A stretch of 64,000 nt of DNA from Diaporthe sp. PMI_573. Taxonomy: Eukaryota > Ascomycota > Sordariomycetes > Diaporthales > Diaporthaceae. Below the pieces are notes generated by a model that was not told the origin of the DNA, did not search any database, and saw nothing but the letters and a program-made list of their open reading frames with translations. Location of the stretch: assembly GCA_021399435.1 (NCBI GenBank), contig JAJTUP010000045.1, forward strand, positions 248,001-312,000, read 5' to 3'. Shown piece after piece: positions 1 through 12,075 of this stretch. A program made the translations under genes and the position numbers. Numbering within the stretch: the first letter of the stretch is position 1; every line of letters begins with the position of its first letter.

Positions 1-318
1 ACGAGTCATGAAGGATATATAGGAGAGCGTAGGACGAGACAGCAAGGGGGCAAGAAACCTTGAGCTTAACCACTGCTTCGGTAGAGCATTGTATTGTTGT
101 CAAACCTGGTGCCCATATATTGGCCCGCCACCATGAGTATACGGACCCGCGAACCTATTGGGCCCTGTCCGTGTCCATCGCTTACGTCACTATGACACCA
201 TCCTTCCCGCCAGGAGGACATTGCTACATAAAATTAAACACTTTTCCATTCGCAGTCTCACATTCTCACATTGTCCGCCTTCATCTGAGGAACTATCTGG
301 CCGCATTTCTTCACCAAG

Positions 319-1572
319 ATGGGTTTGATGCACAGATTACACACGATCACGGACTACCTGATCTCATGGGTTCATCCGGTAACAATCACCGAACCTTCAG
401 CAAATGGATGCCTATGGACTGGATATGGCGCTGACCTCATCCGCCTCTGCAGAATGCTCATTGGGGATGGTTGTCGTTCAATCGTAAGGCATGTCTCCCC
501 TTCTCTAACACGTGCGAGACCGCTGTTCTGACAAGGCCTGGACGATGTAGAATGGACAAATTGAACATGAAATGCAGCCGCTTTTGAAGAAGCTGAAGTT
601 GCTGTTGTTATTTAATCCCCTTACGGAATGGGTTGACACGACGCACGCGATGCGCCTTTACATCCACAATAAAACCATGAACAAGGGCAAGTTCCGGGTA
701 TGTTGACCCAGGCCATTCGGATTTTCACTGAGCATGGCACCAGGAAAGCAAGAAGGGACTCCGGCATCAAAAAAGGAGATCCGGCAGTTTGTGGAGACCT
801 ACAACATTAATATGAACGAATTTGAACCTTCGGATATTGACGAGTACAAAACATTCGAGGACTTCTTCACCCGCGCACATAGGCCCGGCTCTCGGCCAAT
901 CCACCAGCCAGAGGACGCTTCTATCGCAGTTGTCGTCGCTGATTCGCGGGTCGTCACCTACGAATCAGTCGCGGAGACGAAGAGTCTATGGATCAAGGGC
1001 AATGGCTTCAGCATTGCCAACCTCGTCATGGATACCCAAATCGGCTCGCGATTCGACGGCGGGGCAGTTGCGAGCTTTCGTCTATCACCACAGGACTACC
1101 ATCGGTACCACTCCCCTGTTTCGGGCAAGGTCAAGCTCTTCAGAAGTGTACCTGGTGATTACTATCAAGTCGATGCCGTTGCTTTGCAGAGCAAGGTGGA
1201 CATATTGACACGGAACAGAAGGGAGTGCGTCGTCATAGAGACAGAAGATTTCGGCGACGTGTTGTTCGTGGCCATCGGGGCAACTAACGTCGGGTCTGTT
1301 CAGTGAGTTAGGCCAATACCTGTTGGACGTACGAAAGGACGCCATGACAGGGGCTGACGACAAACAGGATTCATGACCGGTTCCAGAAGCGCGGTGAGGA
1401 GATTAAGAAAGGTGAAGAGCTGGGGTATTTCCAGTACGGGGGTTCATCTATCATCGTGGCATTCCAAAAGGCACGGGTCGAGTTTGATCAGGACTTGCTG
1501 GATCTAAGCAAACAGCGGATTCAGGTCGCGGTTGAAGTGGGCATGAGCTTGGGTCATGCTTCTTCTGTCTAA
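319..1572 (+). CDS. Phosphatidylserine decarboxylase (PSD), spliced; 5' exons tentative
   Basis: Converts phosphatidylserine to phosphatidylethanolamine. The secure part is three exons: about 551-697 (reads LLKKLKLLLLFNPLTEWVDT, then HAMRLYIHNKTM), about 749-1302, and 1368-1572. The 1303-1367 intron starts GTGAGT and ends CAAACAG. The core carries the PSD signatures FEDFFTR, DYHRYHSPVSG and, near the C-terminus, GYFQYGGSSIIVAF. In PSDs this last Gly-Ser-Ser/Thr site is where the proenzyme self-cleaves to make the pyruvoyl cofactor. Upstream, an ATG at 319 opens MGLMHRLHTITDYLISWVHP, and a mini-exon at 453-483 reads GWLSFN. My joins there leave a phase mismatch, so the first two exons are uncertain or the 5' end is damaged. 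The 698-748 intron has an AAG acceptor, also tentative. No N-terminal C2 domain of large Psd2 forms is visible. Confidence 0.8.
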
Positions 1573-4500
1573 GTGTCACATTGCACTGGCCTCTGAAGGA
1601 GGAAAGCATCTCTCGTTTAAATGAGTACCAATTTCCTTGCTTGCCCGAGCACATTTGTGCTGCGTGAGTGGTAACTTGCATACAGCACGCACAACCCCCC
1701 GGGTATGCTCCCCAACAAGTAGAAAGGCTCTCCAGCCCATCTAGGCAGGGTTGCGGCGATAAGAAGCTGCAAGGCTAACCGAGAAGACGTTCAAGTTGGC
1801 AAAACGGGATCCTCCTTCGAACAGCTCAACCTAGCTGTTCAGTGTTCACCTAGTGTGAGTCATTGTTCATCAAAGAGTGAGAGAGTATCCCGGATTCGGT
1901 TCTGATTAATTTAAATCAACCTTGATCAATGCAATGGACCCGACGCGTATTGGAATGATCGCCACAAGGTATTTTCCAAGCCGTCCGTCTAATTAATGCA
2001 AGATTAACCTCAATACTAACGCAACTGTCGATCTTAGCACACTATTGCGTTGACCATTTAATGTCGTCAACGTCGCGGGAAATGACCCCAGTGACGACAA
2101 GGAGCGGCATCGGCTGCGGACCACGGATTCGTGAAAAGCCACAGGTCACAACGGCTACGAGTGCCGTGTCTGTTGTAGGTCATCTTGCATGACGGGAGAG
2201 GGAAGTTAGATTGCGACGCCTTGCCACCCCTCAAACCGAAGCTGTCCCCGCTCGCATGCCGTCATTCTCTGGGCTGGCTAGCGGAAACTATCCCTGGTTC
2301 AGTCAGTAGCCGTTTAGGGTGATTCCGAGCCCTAGCAAGTGCACAGTGACGTGGTCAAGGCTAGGTGCATCCTCTTATCAACACTGTATTCACTATTTCT
2401 TACGTCTCTCTGAACCCTCTCTGACTCTCAAAAGGATCGGGGCTGCAACGGTCCCAAGACAGTTAGAGGACCCTACCACAATGCCATCTGCCGCGGAAGA
2501 TCATCCCATGTTAGCAGTCACGCACTGCTGTTGTCTGGATCGACCTGAATACTGGGCGTAAGTTACGTCAGCCTGGCAAGTCCCTGACAAAATAGTTGGC
2601 ACGCTTTTCGTGAGGCTAAAGGTGGGGGAGCGTGCCATCTATTTTGTCAGGGGCTTGCCTGGCAACCTCTAACTCCCAGGGACACAGCTGATCTTAGCCT
2701 CTTTTGAAGTCGCCACCATGCTCAAGCGTGCCGATCTCAAGCGCTTGGTCATCGCACTGGAGATTTCGTGCCCTTTGTGCCGTGTGCATCTCGACATGAT
2801 CGCGCAAGACATGCCCAGTGCCGTCTGGCACTTACGCTCAAAATATTCCATCTGGATGATAACGCCTCCAGCAACTCCTCACTGCCCCGACCTTCATGTT
2901 CCTGCGACACTGCATAACTCAAAAGTCAACGCGCATATCTGTCCCACTTCTTTGGCAAGGTAGCATCTCAACACTTTGGTCAATACAGGCAGTCTCTGCA
3001 ACACCCCAGATGGCATGTCATGTAACTGTCCATAGGGCCTAGAGCCGATGGTTTGGTTGGAATCTGCCTAGCCCAACGTCGTTAACAAACGCGTCATGTT
3101 GGTAACCGACCTCGAACTACGAACACTTAAGTATGCTCAGTGTGTCCGCAGAAAGAAATTGTACGACGTTTCCTCCGCCATCTGTGCACTCAACTCGCAA
3201 ATCTGGCTGTCCTAGTCATACAATGTGACTGGGACCTTAATGCTGGCAGCCCAACATTTACTGCTTCTGATGCTACATTGACACTGGAGTGGCATCTCTT
3301 TGCACCCTGAAGTACCGAGCTTGAGGTTGTCGGTACTGCAGCCATGGAAGCCCTGACTGGAGCCACATCCAGACGGCTCACGTGTCAGCTGCGGTCATCC
3401 CATCAAGTGCACCGGGAAAGACTAGGTGGAGCGACAATTAAAGGTGACAAGACAACAATCATACACTTTACACGCAACGCCGAGCGTACCAGCGATGCGC
3501 CTTTGTCAAGAGTGGAGAGGTCAAACCGAGACAGAGAGAGTTCATTGAGGGCGAGAACTACACTCCTACATTCTTATCATTAGCGGATACCGCTTATCTA
3601 CCCAGTTCCCAGTTCATACCCACTTCTTAAACGTCTTCACTGGGATGGACCGAGAATATTGACCTCGTACACCGTAGTGACCTTGCCAGTATTAGAATTC
3701 TGAATCTAAACTTACACGTCAGTGTCGCTTGTTCACCATTGGTTGCGGTTTGCTTCCATTACCTCGTATCGGGGAGAATCAGGGCTGGCCTGGACATTTC
3801 GATCGGCTTGAATGCCAGGCTCCGTCAAGACGTCAGTAATAACACCAACAGTCTCAGAGGTTTGGGAATCAGGGCCTCGGAAATTTAGTCTAAGTTCTAT
3901 ACCAAATAATGCAAGGAGCGTCACTTGCCGCCAACCGGTTTGTAGCGAACTGACTGGCCAGTCTCATATCGAGCCATGATCGCTTGAGATTACCGTTGCT
4001 TGATTCAATCGGGAGAGCTGCTTGGTGTTTTCGCCTGAAATCAGTGCAGCAAAGGGCGAATGTCTCTTATAGCCGTTACCGCTCGGGTCTCGAACAATGG
4101 ATCGCATTTCATAAATATCCCTAGTATTGCATCATTTTGTCGCAATCAATGGTCGGACAGAAAATTGTGTGTACAGGCGTATAATCAACGTTTGCATTAC
4201 TATTCTGCGCCGTCACCCTTTTCCCAACGTCGCCATCTTTGTACATAAGCTGCCCCCCAACACCAGAGAAAAAATGACCGCCTCTGACGTCATTGACGTC
4301 GCCGTGACAATATTATTGTGATAGACATTTTTTAGGTTTACAGGTGGGTGCCTCATGCTGAGCCTCCAAGAATTTTGGGATATCACTCACTCTTGTGGGC
4401 GGACCGACATGTGACAGTCAAATTCCGACGAGGTGCTAGCAAAGACGGCTTTCAATAGGAAAGACTCGAAAACTGACCGTAAGGTCGTATTACTCCCACG

Positions 4501-5153
4501 AATCCGTCGAGTACGCCTGCGCGTCACCACCGGACATTTTCCTCAAGTATTACTTTTATTAGTGGCCTGACCAGGAGAGATGGTCTCATCCAGGAATTTC
4601 CTGAAGATATTGCGAGACGATCAATAGACGCATTCATTAGGCCCAAAACGGCTTCAAAATCAAGCACTCTAATTTTCATTGTATACTTCTAAACTCCGTC
4701 GACTTTTCATTACCGATTCAGGTTTCTGGGTTAGCTTGTGCCCTGCCACATTCTAATGGCGTCCACATAATGCCCTGTGTCGGATGGTTTGTCCTTGGCG
4801 ACTTCTCCTCGGGCTCGTCTCTCACTTACCGATAAATATTACGGCGCAGTATATAGGATTACAAGGTGATATCGTAGCGGCATTGAGTGCCATCAATGGG
4901 TGGTTAGCCCATGGATATATCGGCCTTGGCTGAGATTTGGGAGGAGCATCTTGACAACGGACAAATGAAGACCTGACACTGATTTCGCAGGCCTGGTCTG
5001 CGTTGAATACCGGCGGTAAGCCGTGATATACCAAACCCTAGGTAATGCGAGTGGATATTCTTCTAATGGTTCATAGCTTTTCAGAACGGTTATATCAGTG
5101 ATTCCTAAGAGCGAATGAGCATTCATATTCCCATCCATCCAGTACTATATACA
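1573..5153. other. 3.6-kb gene-free stretch
   Basis: Only short, unconvincing reading frames occur in any frame, none with a recognisable domain or a plausible exon chain. Base composition is ordinary rather than strongly AT-rich, so it does not look like heavily RIP-mutated repeat DNA. The one structure seen is the foldback repeat at 2552-2680. Confidence 0.6.
2552..2680. repeat. Foldback (hairpin) repeat, possible miniature inverted-repeat element
   Basis: Left arm 2571-2605 (GCCTGGCAAGTCCCTGACAA...) is almost the reverse complement of right arm 2629-2663, with about four mismatches over 35 bases and a spacer of about 23 bases. Matching continues weakly outward: AGTTA at 2561 against TAACT at 2670, and CTGGG against CCCAG at the outer ends. 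Such a stem-loop is typical of a small non-autonomous TIR element, but no clear target duplication was found. Confidence 0.6.
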
Positions 5154-6150
5154 TTAACCATTAACGACGATGCCCCCATTGGGATGCAGAGCCTGCCCGC
5201 TCATAAAAGCACTCTCCTTGGATGCGAGGAATACATAACTCGTCGCAATTTCGTTCGGCTGTCCCACTCTATCCATCGGCGTCCAGTTCCCCAGTCCGTG
5301 ACCCTTGTGAATCTGCTCGCTCCCACTTGTGGCCAAGAGCGGTGTCCACACCGGCCCGGCAGCAACTGCGTTGACACGAATACCCTTCTTGACCAGCTGA
5401 TTGGAGAGTGCACGAGTGAAGGCAACCACGGCGCCCTTGCTCGTCGCATAGTCCAGTCGGCTGGGGACGCCGATGTAGGAGTTCATGGACGCACTGTTGA
5501 CGATCACGCCGCCCTTAGGCAAATGTGGCAGTACGTACTTAGCAAGATGGAAGTACGAGTCCAAATTGACGCGGAAAGTAGACGCCCACTGTTCCCTGTT
5601 GCCACGTCGTTTGTTATGAATATGTCCATGTGAAAGGCTGGTTAATGGATACTCACTCAGAAATGTCACAAATATCTCCTTGCTCCCGCCTAGTAGCAGC
5701 GTTATTAACCAAGATATCCATTCCACCGAGCGCGTCCACAGCCCGCTTTACGACGTCCTTGCAGTTGATCCAGTGGGCCAGGTCGCTGGGGATGAGGATG
5801 ACCTCCCCGCCGTTCTTCTCTACCTGGGCCTTGGTGTGCTGTGCGTCATCCTCTTCGGACGGGAGATAGACAATGGCCACCGTGGCTCCCTCCATAGCGA
5901 ATAGGATGGCTACGGCGCGGCTGATGCCAGAGTCTCCTCCAGTGATAAGAGCTTTCTTTCCCTCGAGTTTACCCGACGGCTTGTACACGATGTCTTCGCC
6001 TTCGGATGGTAGATGAACCTTTTGCGGCTTGGGTTCCATGTCTCGCTCGAGGCCGATGTTGGCCGGCTGTTGGGTGAACTTGCTTGGGTCCATGCTAGGA
6101 TGGGTGACCTTATGGAGGGTCTCTTTGGCAGTCTCTTTGGCAGAGTCCAT
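5154..6150 (-). CDS. Short-chain dehydrogenase/reductase (SDR), 311 aa
   Basis: NAD(P)-dependent classical SDR, probably cytosolic; substrate not inferable. Two exons: 6150-5657 and 5595-5154. The intron starts GTGAGT and ends CAACAG, and the join restores ICDISEEQWASTF. An N-terminal extension of about 70 residues (MDSAKETAKETLHKVTHPSM...) precedes the Rossmann motif ALITGGDSGISRAVA. NNAA follows, then the catalytic set: SASM serine, YATSKGA Tyr and Lys, and later AAGPVWTPL and the C-terminal Asn-Gly-Gly end. The TGGDSGI variant and the long N-terminus resemble the glucose/ribitol-dehydrogenase-like stress SDR group (bacterial YhdF/YhxC type). It is divergent to the zinc-finger gene at 6500, with a shared intergenic region of about 350 bp. 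Confidence 0.9.
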
Positions 6151-6499
6151 GTTTGCGATTGCGATGCTATTTCTCGGCGTTTGTCTTCTCGAGCATATCC
6201 TGACTTGTAAAATGGCACGGCACTCGAGTTGTCTTTTATTCCGCGAAATAAGGCACCTTGTAAGTTTTGGGAAACTTGCCTGTCCCTTTAGAGGCCGTTC
6301 GGGCAACGATACGATTCGCAATAGCCACGGGCCGACTTGACGCAAACCAACCGTCGGGCAACTAAAACACTTAACCGATCACCCACCACTCTCCGCCACC
6401 GAACCCACACCCATCACCTCGTGCCACGACGGGGCCGACATCACCAACCACGACAAGATTACCAAACACCCTGCCCAGCAATAGCAGGAAGCAGCCAAT

Positions 6500-7133
6500 A
6501 TGCCTCCAGTAAGACAGCCCATAACTCAGCACCTCTATTCCTCTCTCAGTTTCCCCTGAAATCCACAAGCTAATCACCCAAACCAAACAGCGACACCAGA
6601 CACTCCCCCCAGCAGCCACCGCCGCAGCCCGCGAGGCCTTGCAGTCCTTCTACTGCCAGCTCTGCCAGAAGGGCTATAGCCGCCACAACGAATATGAGGC
6701 CCACCTCTCGTCCTACGACCACTCGCACAAGGTCCGCCTCAAGGAGATGCGCGCCATGACCCGCGACCCCGCCGCCGCCGCCCGCGCGCGAAAGGCCGAG
6801 GCCAGGGAGAACGGCGTCATCAGCATCCAGCTCGGCGGCGGGGACAAGCCCCAGGTCTCTTCTGGCGGGGGAGTAGGAGGAGGAGGAGGAGGAGGAGGAG
6901 GAGGCGGCGGGTTCAAGAAGGGGGGGTTCAAGAAGTCTGGGTTCAAGAGTGCGTTTGCGCCTGCGGAGGAGAACGGCGAGGCTGAGAAGGAGGTCAAGGT
7001 CGAGGATGAGGGCAAGGATGTTAAGGTCAAGAGCTTGGAGCTGCAGCGTGCCGGCGGTGGCGATGGCGATGGGGAGAGTGACACCGAGGACGAGGGGTAC
7101 GAGATGTACGACCCTAACTTCCCTACCGACTGA
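6500..7133 (+). CDS. C2H2 (jaz/dsRNA-binding type) zinc-finger protein, 183 aa
   Basis: Tiny first exon 6500-6508 (Met-Pro-Pro) joined to 6591-7133 by a GTAAGA...AAACAG intron. One zinc finger near residues 22-50: FYCQLCQKGYSRHNEYEAHL, followed by SSYDHSHKVRLKEM. The Cys-X2-Cys...His-X5-His spacing and the SYDH.H..RLKEM tail match the zf-C2H2_jaz fingers found in ZNF804/GPATCH8-like RNA-associated proteins. A poly-glycine tract (about residues 95-107) encoded by GGA repeats, FKKGGFKKSGFKS repeats and an acidic lysine-rich C-terminus suggest an intrinsically disordered nuclear or RNA-linked protein. Exact role unknown. It converges on the regulator gene that follows. Confidence 0.75.
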
Positions 7134-7576
7134 GGCGGCTGTGGACGAACCGACCGATTTGCTATTGATCACACGATGATGGAATTGTCTCTCGAAGAAG
7201 TCGTCGGCGATGCGCTGATGTGCATCTCGAGGCTCGGAGGGAGAGAGCACACTGGGACGGCGAGGAAGGAGGTCTGCCTTCTCGTAGAGACGACTTCGAC
7301 GGCCATAAGCACGTCTACCACTGGGACGGCGAGGAGAAAGGAGGCCGACCAGGGGCACATCCGGCATGTTCTACAACTGAACTAAGAATAAGTTCCGATG
7401 TGGACTAGTCAGAGGAGGAAGATGCCGTCACGGGACTATGGGCTCATGCATTCATCATCCCAGGGAGTGGGTTAGGAAGAGCAGTCGAACAAGTCATCTC
7501 TGCACGATACGTCGAAACTTATCACGCCATAAACACCACAATGGACAACCTGACGATTCCACTCCTTCAATTATTC

Positions 7577-9486
7577 CTACGGATTCGGCCAAACATTTGG
7601 CTGGAACTGCGACAAATCCTCCTCCAGCACGCCTATCATGTATCGATTCCCTGAGAACCAATCCCCCAGCTGGCTATTCTGGTGCATAGCCAACGCATGG
7701 TTCACCGGCGATGCACCAAAAGGCGCCCCAGCAGTCACGGGTGAAGTAGGCAGCGCACCACTCGCAGCCGCAGCCGCTGCTGCTGCGTGTGCGGCGGCAG
7801 CAGCATGGGCCTGTTGGACTTGTGCCTGGTGGACCTGTGCCTGGGCCTGCGCGGCCGAAAGGTCACCGTCGACGGGCATGAAGCCCAGCGCGGACAGGTA
7901 GACGTCGAACTCGTTGCCGATGGGGGCCATGTCGGTGTCCTGGGGCTCGGACGAGTTGGCCTTTGTCTTGGCCTCGACGTAGAGCGTGGCCACGTTGTGC
8001 AGCACCGAGAAGAGGCGGTGCAGCTTGTCGACGCCCTCGGAGACGGCGCACGTCGGCTGGAGCGACGCGATGAAGTCGCGCAGGCGCTGCAGGTCTGCCA
8101 TGTTGGATGTCTCTATGATGTGGCAGAATATGACGATGAAGGGGACGAACGGCGCATATAGAATTGTCCTAGATGAAGAAGGCGGTGAAAGTCAGCAACA
8201 GCCAGCAATATAGACCGGGGCCAGTCTCAAACATGTCGTGGGCGCTCTATCTTACCAGTGTATATACGAAGCAGCCACCCACAGGTTGCTCCCCATCAGC
8301 TTCATGCACTCCTCGTGCGTCTGCATGGCCAGCCTCGCCGTCTCGATGCACTCAGGCGTAAAGGTCGAGAACCCGTGCCCGCCCACGCCGGCGGGGATGG
8401 CCCGGTAGACGAGCGTCAGGCTGCTCAGGAACGAGACCTGGTCGCTCTTCATGACCATCTCCATGACGGTGGCCTTGCGCGCGTCAGCCCAGCTGCCGCC
8501 ACCGCCGCCGCCCGCCTTGAGCTTCCCCATCTCGGAGCTCCGGATCAGCAGCGCCTGGTCGGCGATGAGCTTGAGCCGGCCCGCGAGCCGCCGCGCGACC
8601 TCGACGCGCTGGCCCACCGGGTTGCCCAGGCTAGCGGGCGAGTACAGACGCTCGTAGATCTGGCCCTGGATGTCCGCGTGGGCGATCCACAGCCTCAGCA
8701 CCTCCTTCCACATGTCGGACGCGTTGACCTGCCCTATCACCCGCGGCACCGTCACGTCGAAGTCCTGGATCGTGGGCGCGCGGCCCAGGTGCAGCGCCAG
8801 CCCCCTGTCGAGCATGTAGCTGAACCAGAAGAGGATCGCCTTCTTGTCGCTGAGCACGGTGTTGCTGTCGTGGTTGGTAGACGTGCTCTTGCTGCCGCCC
8901 GGGCTGGTCACCTCGACCGTGCCGCCCGTCACGCGGTGGTAGCCCAGGTCCTGGCACAGCTGGGCCGCGGTGGTGTTGAGCTGCCACGCGAGGTTGGGCC
9001 GGCTGACCTCGATGGCGTAGCTGGCTCCCAGCAGCAGGGCCTCGATGTTCTCCATGCTGGCCCCCAGGAAGAAGCGCAGGTTCGCGAGCCCCGTCTCGAG
9101 GTTATCCCGGCACAGGCGGTAATACCCCGTGTACCGGTCGCTCGCCGCGCTGTCCCCGAGCCCGCCCGCCACCACCGCCTTCTCCTGGAACAGGTAGTAC
9201 AGCCCCATGTTGACGATGATAAAATTGGCGTGGCTGAAGTCCTCAAGCGCAAAGTACACGCGCCGGCAGGCCTCTGCAAAGTTCTCCACCGCCATGAAGC
9301 AGCACACGAGCGTGAACGTCCCCGGGGGCGTCTCCTTCACCTCCCGCAGCACGGGGATCACGGCCTGCACGGGGGGCATCGGGAGCTCGCGGAACCCGCC
9401 CCGCGGCAGGGCCCGCTGGTGCGCGAACCGCACGTCGTTGCTGCCGCCGCCACTGCTAGACGCCCCCGCCGAGCCGCGCCGCACCG

Positions 9487-9520
<34 letters not shown>

Positions 9521-10896
9521 TGTCTGTGCCGCACCGCCTCCCCCGCCTCCGCCCCCGCCGCCGGTACTCCCCTGCTGCTTCTGGCTCAGCCCGACGATCT
9601 GCTTGAGCGAGGTCAGCGCCGCGGCCATGCTGGGGTTCATGTCGCGCAGGGACGTGCGCTTGACGGCGTGCTCGAGGAACTCGGACGCGAAGACCGTGTG
9701 CGCCGTCAGCGACGAGTTGCCCTCGAAGGCGGACGAGTCGAGCTCGTTGCTCGCCCCGCCTGGGGTGCTGGTGTCGTCCTCGTCGTCCTCGTCGAGGTCG
9801 TCACCGTCGCCGCGGTCGTCCCCTGAGATGTCGTCCATCATGTCGGCGTGGTGGTGATGGTGATGGTGGGCGGCGGACATGGCTGTTAGTGGGGAGCCGT
9901 TTCGGGCCGCCGCCGCCCCCCTGCGGTCGTCGCCCCTTGCTGCCCTGCCGCTGGCGTCCATCGAGTTAGACGACGATGACGATGCCAGTGGCGGGGGGCC
10001 CTCGTGAAGGGGCAGGTCGGGGCCCCGCCTGAGGCCGCTGTTGTTGCTCAGTTCGCGGAGGAGCTTCTCTATCGAACCGAGCCGCTGTTCTATCATGTCG
10101 ATCTTGCGCTCACTGGAGTGTGGTTAGTCATGGTGGGTGTGCCATGGGTGGAGGGCCTTTGTTGTCTGTTGAGAACCTGGCCGGAGGTGAGGCATATGGA
10201 CTCGGGATGGGAGTAGGTTTGATGACAAAGGATATGAAGCCATGAGAGACGAACTATTGCGTAGATATCAGGACCCTCTGCCTTGCCTCCCTGGGCTTCT
10301 GTCCCGCGCCTGTTGAGCTGCAAATCCGATTCGCTATACGACAATTCGAGCATGGCGATTCTTTGTCGCATCGTATCTGGCGGGCGTCTCGTCAGTCAGA
10401 CCCCATACACAAAATCGGCGTGATGCGTGGCCTGTCGTCCGGAACTCAACTGCGACCAAAGGCGTCCGCGGACGAGCAGACATGCACCTCATCTGCAGCA
10501 TAGTGTATACTTACTTTCCGTATCCGGCACTGGTCACACTGTCACCCGTCAGCAAGGGGGGATCTTCTGAGGTGGTATACCGGTGGATATCCAAGGGGGT
10601 CCTCGGACGCCCGAGGATTCACGATCAGTTGGTTATGTGGTGTGAGGTACGAGTCTGGGCAGGTCTGGGGACGGGCATATATATATATATGACAATCCCG
10701 TTCAAGACCACGATTTGACAATCGATTTACACAATCCCATCATACGTACTGCTCGGCTGATGGCCGCATTGGCCGGGTCCTGAGGTTCTCCTCCTCCGCC
10801 TCCGCCGCCGACTGGTGCCCCTGAGTCGCTCCGGCCGTGATCTGAGGGTGCTACCGGTTCCCATGCTGCACGTCTCGGGAGGGGGTTCATTGGCAT
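7577..10896 (-). CDS. Zn2Cys6 transcription factor with fungal_trans-type middle region, 913 aa
   Basis: Nuclear binuclear-zinc-cluster regulator. Five exons: 10896-10750, 10538-10515, 10376-10255, 10112-8256 and 8168-7577; all joins keep frame. The zinc cluster spans three exons: exon 1 ends NAAISRA, the 24-nt exon 2 is CDQCRIRK, and exon 3 gives IRCDKESPCSNCRIANRIC. This is the spacing C-X2-C-X6-C-X5-C-X2-C-X6-C. A coiled-coil linker follows (YERKIDMIEQRLGSIEKLLR). Then come low-complexity acidic, His, Gly and Gln tracts and a central regulatory domain of the fungal_trans type (FVLV..FMAVENFAEACRRV to GRAPTIQDFDVTVPR). The C-terminus is Ala/Gln rich. Start chosen at MPMNPLPRRAAW; ATG three codons later is possible. 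The opposite strand is open for 522 codons only because of high GC; that is a shadow. Confidence 0.85.
9487..9577 (-). repeat. Trinucleotide tract encoding poly-Gln and poly-Gly in the regulator
   Basis: A CAGCAACAG-type run encodes about 12 glutamines next to a GGN run encoding about nine glycines, within the disordered N-terminal third of the Zn2Cys6 protein. Such tracts are prone to length variation between strains. Confidence 0.8.
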
Positions 10897-11767
10897 GTAG
10901 AAGAGGTGTTTTACGGGAGACGGGAGAGGAACCAAACAAGAAGAAAAGCCGACACGGATGGAACGTTAAACATTCAATGCTGAATCGGGGCCTTTCATGA
11001 GCTTGTTTGTCGTTCATCTTGCCTTGGGCTGTGCCCGTCGCACAGGGCTCAGGGTGCTCGCTTCTCAGGGTCCGGGCACAAGGGACTCGGCTTCCGCGGA
11101 GGGCCGAGGCACCATGTCCCAGCGGCGGGGCGGAGAGGGGCTAGCTTTTTGGTCTAGGCTGTGTTGAGTCTCGACTACTCCGTTGGAGTCCGTTGGAGCG
11201 TCTTAATTAGCCGAGTGAGGACAAGTGGACGATCTACCAAGAACAATAGTGTAGTACATAGTCTAGTATTCGTCTAATTTATGTAATATGTTTTGAGCAA
11301 TTGAATAGTTCAAATGCAAGCAGTGTACAGTAAAAGGCGAAATGGGTGTCGCCAAAATCTTTAGTTAACATTTTTCGTACAGGTGGTGTGGGTCTGTGGC
11401 TTGCGTGACTTGGCAGATTATGCTTGTTTTGAAAAGGTACTTAAGGATTAGTCGCTAACAGAGCCGGTATTGGCGGTGACAGCGTGCGGCACGTCCCAGT
11501 ATAGGGCCCGTCCACTTCTCTGATGCACCCACTGTGGCTCTGGTATGGATAAAGGCTTTCTTATGTCAGAAACGTTCTGTACCGTATAATAGAGTGCTTT
11601 GTCTCCCGAATTGTAGCTATTCCAACAAAAGCCTTGTTGGATAACGGTGCTAGAAGATTCTACAGAGAAGGAAAACGAGAAAAATATAAATTATACTTAT
11701 TCCCCTGGACCCCTTCTGAAGACGAATCCGAAAACCAAATGATACAGAGATCTTGACAGAGTGACGA
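10897..11767. other. Intergenic region between regulator and NLR-like remnant
   Basis: Upstream region of the Zn2Cys6 gene followed by AT-richer sequence. No coding signature was recognised. A promoter for the minus-strand regulator should lie in its left part, but no single element can be assigned with confidence. Confidence 0.5.
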
Positions 11768-12075
11768 TCAGGGATTAGGAAATTTATTTGATGAAAACTC
11801 AATGCTCCCGACGTGACCTGATGGACCTCCCACACCGAGACTCTCCCGTGAAAAATCGGAAACGACCAGCCGGAAATCCGGAGGCAGCCAAAGTACATTC
11901 TGACCATTCCACATAATCCATGAACAATCAATACTTATACGGTAACCATGTTGCTGGGGATTCCGAAGGAAAACTGTACCCAGATCGAGAGACCGAAGGG
12001 GCCGGTCTGAGTCGGTCGGTCTGTTAGCCACACTGTGAAGGACCGGGTGGCCTGAGGTCCAAGCGCAGAACGCCT

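Noticed and set aside
8258..9826. 522-codon open frame on the plus strand opposite the Zn2Cys6 regulator
   Set aside because: It is the antisense shadow of a GC-rich coding exon: Arg/His/Pro/Leu-rich with no domain, while the minus strand has a complete, motif-supported gene.
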